Below are positions 31,942 to 41,970 of a DNA stretch of 64,000 bases, piece by piece (the stretch's first letter is position 1; every line of letters starts with the position of its first letter). Location of the stretch: contig NZ_ALOU01000007.1 in the NCBI RefSeq assembly GCF_000292345.1, forward strand, positions 62,001 through 126,000. The letters run 5' to 3'. Origin of the DNA: Cupriavidus sp. BIS7. GTDB taxonomy: Bacteria; Pseudomonadota; Gammaproteobacteria; Burkholderiales; Burkholderiaceae. The translations under genes and the position numbers were made by a program. Under the pieces are notes generated by a model. The model made no database searches. It saw nothing but the letters and a program-made list of their open reading frames with translations, and was not told the DNA's origin.

Positions 31942-32682
31942 CTACAGATATACCAGTGTGAACGTGGCGTGACCGTCCAGGATGATTGCACCGGTCAGCG
32001 GCAGCCGTGATTCCGGCAGGATGACCGGGAATATTTCGTATCGCATGGTAGCGCTGGTCAGTGCCGCGGGCGCCTTGCCAAGAACACCCTGATTCGACAG
32101 GGTCGTCCAGGTATGGATGCGACTGCCGCTAGCCAGCTGTACCCGATCGGCGTGGTTCTGCGTGGAATGTATTGCGGACCAGCTTGTGCCCCCGTTATCG
32201 GATCGCAACGCGCCGGCTTGCTGCGAGCCCATGGTCACGCTACCTGGCTGCGGCGCCAGGTGAATGAAGTATCCGCCGATGGGAGAGGTGCCGGCAGTAC
32301 CCAGGCCGAATGCCCCGCCTGTTACCGGGTTAATACCCACGTAGTTTTGCCCGATCATCGCATCGAACCCCTGGGGGGCGCTGCCTGCACGGCCATCCGT
32401 CGCCGTGATGCCCACGCGCGTGGCCGCATCGCAGTTCACCGTCAGGACGACTGACTGCTCCATGAGCGTCAGGTTTGCGGTCCTGCCAGCAGTCATTTGG
32501 GCCGACAAGTCAATCGCGCCGTAGTCGACGTGGGTGGCGCCCGCGGGTGTCGCCAGGGAAACCGAACACGCAGACGGCACGATATCGGCGTTGAACAGCA
32601 GCGTGACGGTTTCGCTTGCCTGTACGCCGCTGCCGACGCTGCCTGCGACGGCAAACACCATCGCTCCAAGCCAATGTTTCAT
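31942..32682 (-). CDS. DUF1120-like fimbrial/adhesin-type exported protein
   Basis: A 246-aa exported protein with signal peptide (MKHWLGAMVFAVAGSVGSGVQA) and an Ig-like, all-beta body: TVTLLFNADIVPSACSVSL near the start and VTLMEQSVVLTVNCDAATRV with the paired cysteines typical of DUF1120 and fimbrial-like proteins. Such proteins are normally assembled with a chaperone and usher, but neither is encoded nearby. ATG 32682 follows GGAG by 6 bases. It may be an orphan minor pilin-like protein. Function unknown. Confidence 0.72.
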   Translation of the reverse strand: MKHWLGAMVFAVAGSVGSGVQASETVTLLFNADIVPSACSVSLATPAGATHVDYGAIDLSAQMTAGRTANLTLMEQSVVLTVNCDAATRVGITATDGRAGSAPQGFDAMIGQNYVGINPVTGGAFGLGTAGTSPIGGYFIHLAPQPGSVTMGSQQAGALRSDNGGTSWSAIHSTQNHADRVQLASGSRIHTWTTLSNQGVLGKAPAALTSATMRYEIFPVILPESRLPLTGAIILDGHATFTLVYL

Positions 32683-32750
32683 CACAGACTCCGGAAAACT
32701 GAATCTTCCGATGATGCCAAACGCGCGCAGTGCGATCTATGGCAGTTCCT

Positions 32751-34583
32751 TTAAACCGGGGCCTTCAGTGACGACACTGCCAGCGACGACTGCTCGATGG
32801 CGCTCGTGACGGACGGACTCGCCGCAGTGTCAGCGCCGGCGATCCGGATATTTCCCTCGCCGCGCCCCGCCTGCTCCAGCGCGGCCTGCAGGCCGGCGTC
32901 GTCGGGCACCAGGCCCGATGGCATGTAGCTGTAGCCATGCGCCCAGCGGTTGACCGTAATGCCGCGGATATCGCGTGCGGACTTGAATCCGCCCGATACC
33001 AGCATGCGGTCAAGCTGGCTGCGGATATCGCGCTCGAGCACTTCGAACGGCGTGCCTAGCAGAAACGCGCGGCCCGCGCGAAAGCGCTCGCGCGGCTGCA
33101 TGCCGCTGTCGGGTACGGTCGGCACATACAGCATGTGCAGCACCACGGGGTCGTCCCTGCCCCCTGCCGTGGATTCGAGCCACAGATCGGAATAGGCCAT
33201 GGTTGGCGCGTGGATGCGCCAGGTCTTCAGTGCATCGAACGCGCGCCAGTTGTCGAGCGCCACCTTCGTATAGACCAGCGGCGCCTTGACGCACGCACGC
33301 AGCGCCGCCTTGGACGGGGCTGGCAGCGATGGCAGGATGAACGGCACCATCATGTCGTAGCCGGCCACGATGACGTGCCTGGCCTCCACACGCTGCAGAT
33401 TGCCCTGCCAGCCATAGGTGACACGCGTGATCCGCACATCGGGCTCGATGGCGATGGCCGTGCTGTTCAGCCGGATGCGCACCGGATTCCCTTCGCGGTC
33501 GAGCTTGCTGTAGTCGAGTCGCGCGCCGACGATGTCCGGGCCGCGGGCCGATGCCACGTCGGGTAGCAACCGGCCAACCAGCGCACGTGCCAGCGTGGCG
33601 TTGCCATCGGGAAACCAGAGGCGCGACGCCGGGGACTTCCCCAGGCGCGGGTCGATGGCTGGCGCGGGCATGCCGGCGCCGGCCGGCAGGCCGATTGAGA
33701 TGGCCTGCGCCACCGACACACCATCGGCATCGAGCGCAAAGGCGTCCTGGCTGCGGCTGCGCAGGAAGCGCAGCGCGGACAGGCCCAGGCCGGCCTTCTC
33801 GCGAAGAAATGTCGCGTAGCGCGTGGTTTGCAGATAACGCGCCCGCGCATCGGCCGGCATGCCAGCCAGGTAGTCGGTCTCGCCCTGCGCCAGCCGCTGC
33901 AATGCCGGACGGTCGGCCGGGGATAACGGCGCCGCGTTGAGAAACGCGCCAAGATCGTCCAGCGCCGGGCGCGTGCCGCCATTGCGTGCATCGATAAGCG
34001 CGGCGAACGGGTCGCCGGCCAGCCACTGGTCGCGCCCGAAATGCTCAGCGTCGAAGAAGACCGCACGCCCAAGACCGCGTCGCGCATAGTCATCGCCGGG
34101 GCGCGCCTGGGACGTCGGCGCAAGTTCCAGCCCGGCCAGCAACGTGCGGACCGCGGCGTTGTCATTGGCGGACGGCGGCATTTCAGCGCTGCCGCCGTAT
34201 GTCACCAGCGTGCGTCCGCGCACCGTGAACTCGTTGCGCTTGGCATGCCCGCCGAAGTCGTCGTGGTTGTCCAGAATCAGGATCCGGGATTTGGCGCCGA
34301 ACTTCTGCTGGTAGAACCACGCGGCGGACAGCCCGCCGATCCCCCCGCCCACTACCACCAGGTCATACGATTCCTTCGCCATCACGCCCGGATAGGTGGC
34401 GCCTTCGCGGGCCAGACTGTGGGCCAGCGTGAAGGTGCCGGCGTGATTGCCGCGCAGCCCGGTCAAGGCCGGAGGATAGCCCGCAGCCGCCGTTTCGGCC
34501 GCGCGCAGCAGACTGGCGGGGGTCATCCCCGCGGCAATCGTCAGCGCGGTTCCGTTCAGGAAATCTCTGCGAGTAATGGTCAT
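32751..34583 (-). CDS. Tat-exported FAD-dependent dehydrogenase (spermidine dehydrogenase-like)
   Basis: A 610-aa flavoprotein. A twin-arginine signal (MTITRRDFLNG...) is followed by the FAD-binding motif DLVVVGGGIGGLSAAW at 74-89, the LDNHDDFGGHAKRNEF segment, and a C-terminal FAD contact IRIAGADTAASPSVTSAIEQS. The sequence resembles the SpdH spermidine dehydrogenase and related amine or alcohol oxidising enzymes. It overlaps the upstream triheme cytochrome c gene by 4 bp; together they could pass electrons from a periplasmic substrate to the respiratory chain. Substrate unknown. Confidence 0.85.
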   Translation of the reverse strand: MTITRRDFLNGTALTIAAGMTPASLLRAAETAAAGYPPALTGLRGNHAGTFTLAHSLAREGATYPGVMAKESYDLVVVGGGIGGLSAAWFYQQKFGAKSRILILDNHDDFGGHAKRNEFTVRGRTLVTYGGSAEMPPSANDNAAVRTLLAGLELAPTSQARPGDDYARRGLGRAVFFDAEHFGRDQWLAGDPFAALIDARNGGTRPALDDLGAFLNAAPLSPADRPALQRLAQGETDYLAGMPADARARYLQTTRYATFLREKAGLGLSALRFLRSRSQDAFALDADGVSVAQAISIGLPAGAGMPAPAIDPRLGKSPASRLWFPDGNATLARALVGRLLPDVASARGPDIVGARLDYSKLDREGNPVRIRLNSTAIAIEPDVRITRVTYGWQGNLQRVEARHVIVAGYDMMVPFILPSLPAPSKAALRACVKAPLVYTKVALDNWRAFDALKTWRIHAPTMAYSDLWLESTAGGRDDPVVLHMLYVPTVPDSGMQPRERFRAGRAFLLGTPFEVLERDIRSQLDRMLVSGGFKSARDIRGITVNRWAHGYSYMPSGLVPDDAGLQAALEQAGRGEGNIRIAGADTAASPSVTSAIEQSSLAVSSLKAPV

Positions 34584-35866
34584 TGTGCGTTCGGTGATGC
34601 CTTTGCAGGCGCGGCTCGGCGTTGCGACACGGCCTCCACGGAAACCGGCGCGGCGCGATTGCCCCAACTGCTGCGGATAAAGGTCAGCAGGTGGGCAAGT
34701 TCCTGGTCCTCCATGGTCCAGCCGTAACCGGGCATGTGATAGTCGGTTGGCGCGGTGTTGACGCGAGCGGTGACGGCACCATTGAGCAGCAGGTTCACCA
34801 GCGAAGCGGGATTCGGGTCCACCACGGTCGGGTTTCCCGCCAGCGGCGGGAACACGCGCGCAAAGCCCTTGCCGCTGGCGTTGTGGCACGGCATGCAGTA
34901 CGTCGCATACTGGCGTGCGCCGGCCGTATCGAACCGGCCCTGCTCAAGCTGCGTGGCAACCGCCGGGTCATAACGGAACGACTCGGTCTCGCGGCGAGCG
35001 CCCGGGATCGACTTCAGATATGTCGCCACCGCCTCAAGATCGGCTGGCGTCATGTACTGGGTCGACGAGGCAATGACCGTGGACATCGGCCCGAACGAGG
35101 TTGCATGGGCGTTACGCCCCGTATGCAGATACTCGACGATCTCGGTCAGCGACCACGCGCCAAGGCCGGTCACCGGGTCGCCGGTCAGGTTCGTGGCCGA
35201 CCAGCCCTCCACCATCGCGCCGGACAGGAAGTCGCGGCTGCGCGTATCGGTGCCTCTTTCGCCGAAGAGCATGCCGCGCGGCGTATGGCACGCGCCGCAA
35301 TGCGCAACGGCCTGGACGATGTAGGCGCCGCGGTTCCATGCTTCGCCCTTGGTCTTGTTGACTGGCGCGGGCCCTTGCTCAAGGTGCAGCAGGTTCCACG
35401 GCACCATCAGCCAGCGTATGCTGTACGGCCATTCCATGCGGGATTCGCGATTGGCCTGCCGCACCGGTTTGACCTCCGCACGCAGCCAGGCATACACGGC
35501 AGCCACGTCTTCACGTGTCATCTTCGCGTACGAGGGATAGGGCATGGCCGGATAGAGCCGCCTGCCGTCACGCGCCACGCCTTGCCGCACGGCGCGATCG
35601 AAGTCCTCGAACGAATATCGGCCCAGGCCAGTCTCGGCGTCGGGTGTGATGTTGGTCGAGTAGACCGTGCCGGCGCCAGTCTGCAGCGGTAGCCCCCCTG
35701 CCATCGGCGCGCCGCCGCTCGTGTGGCAGGCCACGCAATTGGCGATACGTGCAACGTAGCGCCCGCGCTCGATCTGATCGGCGGATGAAACCGGCGGCGC
35801 GGCCCATGCCGCTGCCGCTGACAGCCACGCCATCAACGCCAGTAATCCGTTTCCGAATCCACGCAT
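34580..35866 (-). CDS. Triheme cytochrome c subunit of a periplasmic dehydrogenase
   Basis: A 428-aa exported protein with signal peptide (cut near AAAAWAAPPV) and three heme-binding motifs: CVACH at 44-48, CGACH at 190-194 and CMPCH at 324-328, each followed by methionine-containing axial-ligand regions. This triheme layout is that of the cytochrome subunits of membrane-bound alcohol, aldehyde and gluconate dehydrogenases. Its last bases overlap the FAD dehydrogenase gene (ATGA), so it is the electron acceptor for that enzyme, delivering electrons to quinone or an oxidase. Confidence 0.92.
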   Translation of the reverse strand: MRGFGNGLLALMAWLSAAAAWAAPPVSSADQIERGRYVARIANCVACHTSGGAPMAGGLPLQTGAGTVYSTNITPDAETGLGRYSFEDFDRAVRQGVARDGRRLYPAMPYPSYAKMTREDVAAVYAWLRAEVKPVRQANRESRMEWPYSIRWLMVPWNLLHLEQGPAPVNKTKGEAWNRGAYIVQAVAHCGACHTPRGMLFGERGTDTRSRDFLSGAMVEGWSATNLTGDPVTGLGAWSLTEIVEYLHTGRNAHATSFGPMSTVIASSTQYMTPADLEAVATYLKSIPGARRETESFRYDPAVATQLEQGRFDTAGARQYATYCMPCHNASGKGFARVFPPLAGNPTVVDPNPASLVNLLLNGAVTARVNTAPTDYHMPGYGWTMEDQELAHLLTFIRSSWGNRAAPVSVEAVSQRRAAPAKASPNAQ

Positions 35867-35923
35867 GCGCAGTACCGTTGGTTGTGCTCTTTGGGGGACA
35901 CCGCATTGTTACTCAAATTTCGC

Positions 35924-37450
35924 TCAGCGTGCGCGCTTTCGATTCCCCAGATGCTCGACCAGCCCGAACCCGCCCTGCACCACCAGCGCCAGCAGCGCGG
36001 CCGGGATCGCCCCGCCCAGAAGCTGGGTCGCATCGTTCAGCGCCAGCCCCGTCACAATCCGCTCGCCATAGCCGCCGGCCCCGACGAACGCGGCAATCGT
36101 GGCCGTGCCCACGCTGATGATGGCGGCGGTCTTGACACCAGCCAGCGCCACGGGCATGGCCAGCGGCAGTTCCACGTACCGGAGCACCTGCAGCGGCCGC
36201 ATGCCCAGCGCCCGCGCGGCATCGCGCATGCCGGCCGGCACCTCCTGCAGGCCGATGCATGCGTTGCGCACGATCGGCAGCAGCGCGTACAGGAACAGTG
36301 CGACCAGCGCCGGCCAGATGCCGATACGGCCAAGCAGCGGGATCAGCATGGCCAGCAGCGCCAGCGATGGGATGGTTTGCAGCATGCCAACCACGGCCAG
36401 CAGTATCTGACCAAACCGGCGCCGGCGCGCGGCAACCACGCCAAGCGGCACGCCAACCAGCGTGGCCGCCCCCACCGCGCCGCCAACCAGCGCCAGATGC
36501 CGGGCGGTCAGCCGCCCGGTCTCGTCGCTAAGCAGCACGCCAGCCAGGCCGCGCCGGGCACCGGTAGCGGCGGCATCGCTCGCAGGCGTGGCGGAATGCC
36601 CCGCCAGGAACCTCCTGGCCACGGCTTCAAACGACTGACCGTCGATTTCGGCGGCGGCGTTCATGTCGATCATGTCCTGCGCGCCGATGCGGCCCGCCAG
36701 ATGCTGCAGCGCCTGCCATGCCTCTGGATGGCGGCGCGGCACATCGAGCCGGTAGACGACTACCGCCTCATAACGCGGAAATACATGCAGGCTGTCCTCC
36801 AGCACGCGCAGATGGTAGCGGCGGATTTTCGCGTCGGTCGAATAGATATCGGTCGCGTCGATCTGTCCGTGCGCCAGCGCCTCATAGGAGATGCCATGAT
36901 CAATCCCGACCGGCTGTTGCGGCAGCCGGTACGCGCGCTTGAGCGCCGGCCAGCCATCCGCGCGCCCCAGGAACTCATGGGACAGCCCAAGCCGCAAGGC
37001 CGGCTGCTGCGCGAGGTCGCCGAGCGTCCGCAGGCTGCCCGCGCGCGCCTCCGAAACCGCGATCGCATAGGTATTCTCGAAGCCGAGCATGATGTCCGCC
37101 CCAAGGCCCATCGGCGCCAGCGCCGCGTTGATCCGCTCCAGCGTGGCAGGACCCTGTAGCTTGAGAACTTCGCTGGCGAGCGTGCCGGTGTAGTCGGGAT
37201 AGAGATCGATATTGCCGGCCTTCAGCGCCGCGAAGACGATCGCCGTGTTGCCCAGGCCGGGCAGGTATTGCACCGTTGCGTATGGCGCGGCGGCCTGCGT
37301 CAAGACCTGGCCAAGGATGTAGGACTCGGTGAAGCGCTTGGAGCCAATGCGCAGGGTGTCGGCGCCAGCATGAGCCCACGGGCCAAAGACCATGGCCAGC
37401 AGGAATGCCAGCAGGGCAACGAGGCGGAACTGCCTGGGTGGGATGGGCAA
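35924..37450 (-). CDS. Osmoprotectant ABC transporter: substrate-binding and permease fusion
   Basis: A 508-aa fusion. Residues 1-28 look like a signal/anchor, 30-290 form an OpuAC-type binding domain (GADTLRIGSKRFTESYILGQVL...YPDYTGTL, typical of glycine betaine/choline receptors), and 300-508 a binding-protein-dependent permease with about five helices and the EAA-like loop GMRPLQVLRYVELPLAMPVAL. The start is TTG 37450: a GAGG site lies 7 bases upstream and no in-frame ATG precedes the signal sequence. The usual ATPase partner is not adjacent in this window. Likely takes up betaine-type osmolytes; exact substrate unknown. Confidence 0.85.
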   Translation of the reverse strand: MPIPPRQFRLVALLAFLLAMVFGPWAHAGADTLRIGSKRFTESYILGQVLTQAAAPYATVQYLPGLGNTAIVFAALKAGNIDLYPDYTGTLASEVLKLQGPATLERINAALAPMGLGADIMLGFENTYAIAVSEARAGSLRTLGDLAQQPALRLGLSHEFLGRADGWPALKRAYRLPQQPVGIDHGISYEALAHGQIDATDIYSTDAKIRRYHLRVLEDSLHVFPRYEAVVVYRLDVPRRHPEAWQALQHLAGRIGAQDMIDMNAAAEIDGQSFEAVARRFLAGHSATPASDAAATGARRGLAGVLLSDETGRLTARHLALVGGAVGAATLVGVPLGVVAARRRRFGQILLAVVGMLQTIPSLALLAMLIPLLGRIGIWPALVALFLYALLPIVRNACIGLQEVPAGMRDAARALGMRPLQVLRYVELPLAMPVALAGVKTAAIISVGTATIAAFVGAGGYGERIVTGLALNDATQLLGGAIPAALLALVVQGGFGLVEHLGNRKRAR

Positions 37451-37509
37451 GCCGGAACCTCTGCTCGGGAACGTCCCGACATCATAAGGGCATCCGGCGG
37501 TTCAGCGTA

Positions 37510-37896
37510 TCAGGGCGATGGTGAAGGTGAAGGCGATGGTGAAGGCGAAGGCGCGGACACGGGCGTCACGTGAACGGCCAGCCAGATCGTGGGCTGAGCC
37601 GCGTCGGTCCATGCCACGCGATGCCGGCAGTGGGCCGTCAGGTGGAGCCACTGTCCCGCACCCAGCGTGTGCACAGTGCCATCGTCGATTTCCACGGCGG
37701 CGCTGCCGGTGACCACGAGCACCCATTCGTCATCGGGGCTGTCGTACCAGAAGCCGGGCGGGCTGGCCTGGCTGTTCGAGACGATGCGTTCGATACGCAC
37801 CCGGCCCGCCGCCTGCCATTGCAGCAGATCGGTAAAGACCTCGTCGGACGCGTGAACCGGTACGTCATGCAGAAGGTTGCCAGAGGTCGCCGTCAT
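37510..37896 (-). CDS. Cupin-domain protein with Ser-Pro tail
   Basis: A 128-aa single-domain cupin: DEWVLVVTGSAAVEIDDGTVHTLGAGQWLHLTAHCRHRVAW covers both cupin motifs with their possible metal ligands (Glu, His). The C-terminus is a run of Ser-Pro repeats encoded by a hexanucleotide tandem repeat at 37514-37549. It is small and of unknown substrate; may be an isomerase or sensor-type cupin. Start ATG 37896 is chosen; it lies 10 bp after the ftsK stop on the same strand, so ftsK transcription may run into it. Confidence 0.8.
   Translation of the reverse strand: MTATSGNLLHDVPVHASDEVFTDLLQWQAAGRVRIERIVSNSQASPPGFWYDSPDDEWVLVVTGSAAVEIDDGTVHTLGAGQWLHLTAHCRHRVAWTDAAQPTIWLAVHVTPVSAPSPSPSPSPSPSP
37514..37549. 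repeat. Hexanucleotide tandem repeat in cupin gene
   Basis: Six GGYGAW units encoding Ser-Pro repeats at the C terminus of the cupin. Six-base steps keep the frame, so copy changes alter only tail length. Confidence 0.85.
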
Positions 37897-37906
37897 GTTC
37901 CGCTCC

Positions 37907-40900
37907 TCAATCCGCCGGCCCGGGCGCAACCACTTCGCGCGTGCCGTTGCGGCCCATCGCCGACACCAGCCCTGCCACTTCCATCTGCTCGATCAGGCGC
38001 GCGGCGCGGTTGTAGCCGATGCGCAACTGCCGCTGCACGGCCGAGATCGACGCCCGGCGCGACGTCAGCACGAACTGGGCGGCCTCGTCATAGAGCGGGT
38101 CTGCCTCGCCGTCGCCGCCATCGCCAAACAGATCGGCGCCGCCGCCTTCGGGCGCATCTCCTGCCAGGATGGCTTCGTCGTAGTCGGGTTCGCCGAACTG
38201 CTTCCAGTGCTCCACCACGCGGTGCACTTCCTCGTCGGCCACGAATGCGCCGTGCACGCGCTGCGGATAGCCGGTGCCCGGCGGCAGGAACAGCATGTCG
38301 CCCTGCCCCAGCAGGCTTTCGGCGCCCATCTGGTCAAGGATCGTTCGCGAATCAATTTTCGACGACACCTGGAACGCCACGCGCGTCGGGATATTGGCCT
38401 TGATCAGGCCCGTAATCACGTCCACCGACGGGCGCTGCGTGGCCAGGATCAGGTGGATGCCGGCCGCGCGCGCCTTCTGCGCCAGCCGCGCGATCAGTTC
38501 TTCGATCTTCTTGCCGGCAACCATCATCAGGTCGGCCAGTTCGTCGATCACCACCACGATCAGCGGCAACGTGGACAACGGCTCCGGTGCATCGGGCGTA
38601 AGCGAGAACGGATTGGGCACCTTCTGCTCGGCGGCTTCCGCCGCGCGAATCTTCTGGTTGTAGCCCGCCAGGTTGCGCACGCCAAGCGCCGACATCAGCC
38701 GGTAGCGCTTTTCCATCTCACCAACGCACCAGTTCAGCGCGTGCGCGGCCTGCTTCATATCGGTCACCACCGGCGCCAGCAGGTGCGGAATGCCTTCGTA
38801 GACCGAAAGCTCCAGCATCTTCGGGTCGATCATGATCAGGCGCACGTCTTCAGGTGTCGCCTTGTACAGCATCGACAGGATCATGGCGTTGACGGCCACC
38901 GACTTGCCCGAGCCGGTCGTGCCGGCCACCAGCAGGTGCGGGGCGCGCGCCAGATCGGTCACCACCGGGTTGCCGGTAATGTCCTTGCCCATCGCGAGTA
39001 CGAGCTTCGACGCATGCGACTGGAACGCGCTGCCGTTGACGATTTCCGACAGGCGGATCATCTGCCGCTTCGGGTTCGGCAATTCCAGACCCATGCAGGT
39101 CTTGCCCGGAATCGTCTCCACCACGCGGATCGAGGTCACGCCAAGCGCGCGGGCCAGATCTTTCATCAGGCCCACCACCTGCGCGCCACGCACGCCCATC
39201 GCCGGATCGACTTCGAACCGCGTAATGACCGGACCGGCGCTGGCACCAACCACCGACACCGGCACCTTGAACTCGGCCAGGCGCTGCGCGATCAGTTCAC
39301 CGGTCTGCTGCAGCCGTTCCTCCGAAACCTGCTCGGCGTTCTCGTCGGCCGCTTCCAGCAGGCCGCCGCCCGGCAGGCGATAGTCGACGATGCGGGGCGG
39401 AGCCGGCGGCGCGGGCGGAGCGGCCGGAATTGCCGCGGCGACGGGAGCCGCTACAGTCGCCAGCGAACCCTGCGCGCCCAGCGCCACGGTCTTGCCAACC
39501 ACGGCCTGCAGCACGATGCGTGGCTTTGGCGTGGGCTGGACGAAGACATTGGCGTCGACGACTGCGGCCTGTTCCTCGGCTTGGTCTTCGGCTTGGTCTT
39601 CGGCTTGGTCCTCTTGCTGTGCTTCGGCTTGCTCTGCAACCGGCTCTTCAATCGGCTCTGCAACCGGCTCATCCACCTTGCTTTCGCCCCGACCTTCACT
39701 TCGGGCCTCGGCCACGGGCTCGATCTCGTCGAAGGGGACTTCGTCAGCCATCGACGCCGCCACAGCCTGCTGAATGGCTTCGTCGGCGGAGTCAGACACG
39801 GCTTGCGGTGCATCGATAACCTCGGTCACCGGCTCCGACTGCGCCTCCAGAGAATCCTCTACATCCGGCTCGATCGGCTCTACCAGTTCTACCGGCTCAG
39901 CGGGTTCCACCGGCTCGGCGGCCTCGGCTTTAATCACAGGCGCGACAGGCTCCGCCATGGGCGCCACTTCCACTGGCCTGCCCGCCAGGGCACGCAGTTC
40001 GGCCAGCAAGGACTCGGCTTCCTCCCGAATCGCGTCCATCGTGACCGCCGTTTCGGCAGACTCGCCCGATGTGCTGCCCGGTACCGCGTCCTCTGCTGGC
40101 GCCGGGACCGGGGCATCGATGGTCGTGATTTCGTCTGCGATTGCAACAGCTGCAACGGCCGTTGCCGGGGCGCCCTGCCCCACCACCGGCGTCACCACAG
40201 GCGCCGCCACCGACGCCGATTTGGCCTCGGGCAGCGTCGTGATCGCCGAGCGCGCGCCAAGCTGCGGATTGCGGAACGGGCTGCTGACCACCGTCGCGCG
40301 CGCCACGGCTGGTTTCGGTGCGGACGGCGTCTCCACCCGGGCCTGCGCAGATGAGGCCGGTGCGGGGCGCGTCGGCGCGGGCGGCACGGACGGGGTGATA
40401 GCGCGCGGCGCAGCGGCTGCCGGCGTCTTCGGCGCACCCGTCTCGGCAGCGGTTGTTACCGGAGCCGGCTTGACGGCACCTGGCGCATCGGCGTGATGCA
40501 GCCAGATCTCGCCGGGCTGCGGCGGCGACTGGCGCGTACGGGGCGGCGGCTGCCAGGCTGGCTGGCGGCGAGCCGAAACCGCTTCGATACCCTTGTGGCG
40601 CGGCGCGCCGCCCTGCCAGCCCGCGGCGGACTGGCCCGGCAGGGACGTGGTCTCCCAGCGATCGATCGAATCGCGCGGCGCAACCTGCGGGGCGGCGGTA
40701 TCGGCGCGGGTATCGGCGCGTGAATCGGCGCGTAAATTGGGGCGGGAGTCCGGGCGCGGGTCTACGCGGGCCTCGGCACGTGTATTGGTACGTGTATTGG
40801 CGCGGGCATTGGCACGCGACGGCGCCCTTGCATCGGCATGATCGCCATCGCCCTCGGCGCGCGGCTTGCGCAGCATGAAAAGGCTGCGCCAGGTCTCGCC

Positions 40901-41203
40901 GAATACCATCGGCGCCGCCATGCCCAGCACCGCGAGCATCATCAGCAGCGCGCCGGTCCACCCGAGCATGCCGCTGGCCATGCCCGCCATGGCGTGCCCT
41001 ACGGCGCCGCCCGCGGTCGCACCCTCGCCGCCAGTCAGCGATTCAAGCGTGGCGCTGGCCCCCAGTACAAACACCGTACCGAGCAATACGCGCAGCGAGC
41101 CACGGCCAAACAGCCGCCGCTCGCCAGCCAGCAAACGCCCCACTGTTCGCCAGACAAGTGGCAACAGCCAGAAGGTCGACAATCCGAACCAGCCCAGACC
41201 CAT
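37907..41203 (-). CDS. ftsK: DNA translocase FtsK
   Basis: A 1098-aa FtsK. Two to three N-terminal membrane helices (about 1-100) anchor it at the septum; a long low-complexity linker follows (110-620) with Arg/Asn/Asp/Thr repeats at 125-165, then Glu/Pro- and Glu/Gln-rich repeats around 450-580. The RecA-like motor has Walker A GTTGSGKS at about 761-768 and the Walker B region [17 protein letters not shown]; the C-terminal gamma winged helix (about 1035-1090, [30 protein letters not shown]) reads KOPS sites and activates XerCD. It pumps chromosome ends apart at division. ATG 41203 is preferred though no clear ribosome site is seen; a GTG at 41299 is the alternative. Confidence 0.95.
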   Translation of the reverse strand: MGLGWFGLSTFWLLPLVWRTVGRLLAGERRLFGRGSLRVLLGTVFVLGASATLESLTGGEGATAGGAVGHAMAGMASGMLGWTGALLMMLAVLGMAAPMVFGETWRSLFMLRKPRAEGDGDHADARAPSRANARANTRTNTRAEARVDPRPDSRPNLRADSRADTRADTAAPQVAPRDSIDRWETTSLPGQSAAGWQGGAPRHKGIEAVSARRQPAWQPPPRTRQSPPQPGEIWLHHADAPGAVKPAPVTTAAETGAPKTPAAAAPRAITPSVPPAPTRPAPASSAQARVETPSAPKPAVARATVVSSPFRNPQLGARSAITTLPEAKSASVAAPVVTPVVGQGAPATAVAAVAIADEITTIDAPVPAPAEDAVPGSTSGESAETAVTMDAIREEAESLLAELRALAGRPVEVAPMAEPVAPVIKAEAAEPVEPAEPVELVEPIEPDVEDSLEAQSEPVTEVIDAPQAVSDSADEAIQQAVAASMADEVPFDEIEPVAEARSEGRGESKVDEPVAEPIEEPVAEQAEAQQEDQAEDQAEDQAEEQAAVVDANVFVQPTPKPRIVLQAVVGKTVALGAQGSLATVAAPVAAAIPAAPPAPPAPPRIVDYRLPGGGLLEAADENAEQVSEERLQQTGELIAQRLAEFKVPVSVVGASAGPVITRFEVDPAMGVRGAQVVGLMKDLARALGVTSIRVVETIPGKTCMGLELPNPKRQMIRLSEIVNGSAFQSHASKLVLAMGKDITGNPVVTDLARAPHLLVAGTTGSGKSVAVNAMILSMLYKATPEDVRLIMIDPKMLELSVYEGIPHLLAPVVTDMKQAAHALNWCVGEMEKRYRLMSALGVRNLAGYNQKIRAAEAAEQKVPNPFSLTPDAPEPLSTLPLIVVVIDELADLMMVAGKKIEELIARLAQKARAAGIHLILATQRPSVDVITGLIKANIPTRVAFQVSSKIDSRTILDQMGAESLLGQGDMLFLPPGTGYPQRVHGAFVADEEVHRVVEHWKQFGEPDYDEAILAGDAPEGGGADLFGDGGDGEADPLYDEAAQFVLTSRRASISAVQRQLRIGYNRAARLIEQMEVAGLVSAMGRNGTREVVAPGPAD

Positions 41204-41327
41204 GATGAATATGACACGTTCAAAACTACGGGCAGCGATTGTAGCGGGTCTGGCCGGTGTCCCATGTCCGAATTTGTGACCTGATGTCGCAAAACGCACG
41301 GCAAATCTGAAGATTTGCCGGCAACGG

Positions 41328-41948
41328 TCACTGCGGCGCGCGGAATGGGTACTTCAGAAAGATCTGGTTGACGACCTTGTCGATGGCCTGCTGATTGGCC
41401 TGCGGATCGGACTGGCTGGCGTCGCCCTGCGCCACGCCTTCCCAGACAAGCTGGTTCCGCTGCGCATCGACGAGGTCGATATTGAGCGTGCCTTCCGTGT
41501 ACGTATAGGTATCGCTATAGAAGCCGTAGCCCGGCCATGGCGCATAGAGTCCGCCGCGATAGGCGTAGTAGCCGAGGTAGCCCGGCGGCGGCATCGGTGG
41601 CGGTTCGCTGACCACCTTCTGGCGCAGCTGCGCATTGAAATTGACCAGCAGGTCAGGCAGGTGCGCCGAATACCGGTAGCCGCGCGCCGTCATCTCGCGC
41701 TGGATGGCGGTCTTCAGGTACTGCGTGGTCAGACTCTCGTAGCCTTCGCGGTCCGTGCCGGGCCGGGCGACGAACCCGAACGTGCGGTACTTCGAGAAAT
41801 CATTGGCATGGTTGTAATCAGCGCGGATGTCCGGCCCCGTGGCACAGCCCGCCAGCATGGCCACCATGGTCGCCACGGTGGCCGTAGCCAGAATCGCCGG
41901 CGCTGGCCCCGCCAGCGCGCGCCCAGCCTGTCTGAGAAGGCCCTGCAT
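41328..41948 (-). CDS. DUF4136-family lipoprotein
   Basis: A 206-aa lipoprotein: signal with lipobox LAGC ending at Cys35, then the DUF4136 body ([20 protein letters not shown]...) with NFNAQL, a Pro/Gly/Tyr-rich central loop ([27 protein letters not shown]) and [26 protein letters not shown]4136 proteins are periplasm-facing lipoproteins of unknown function, often near the outer membrane. It lies 124 bp from ftsK and is probably separately transcribed. Confidence 0.87.
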   Translation of the reverse strand: MQGLLRQAGRALAGPAPAILATATVATMVAMLAGCATGPDIRADYNHANDFSKYRTFGFVARPGTDREGYESLTTQYLKTAIQREMTARGYRYSAHLPDLLVNFNAQLRQKVVSEPPPMPPPGYLGYYAYRGGLYAPWPGYGFYSDTYTYTEGTLNIDLVDAQRNQLVWEGVAQGDASQSDPQANQQAIDKVVNQIFLKYPFRAPQ

Positions 41949-41970
41949 TGCGGCTCCCTCCGTCAGTGTC

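Noticed and set aside
37514-37549. Phase-variation switch
   Set aside because: The unit is six bases long, so copy change cannot shift the frame; only tail length would vary.
37877-40354. Plus-strand open frame of 825 codons opposite ftsK
   Set aside because: Antisense to FtsK, His/Arg-rich low-complexity product without motifs; a shadow frame of the repeated linker and motor.
40650-40840. CRISPR-like or regulatory repeat array
   Set aside because: Short, in-frame imperfect hexamers coding the FtsK linker; no equal-length spacers.
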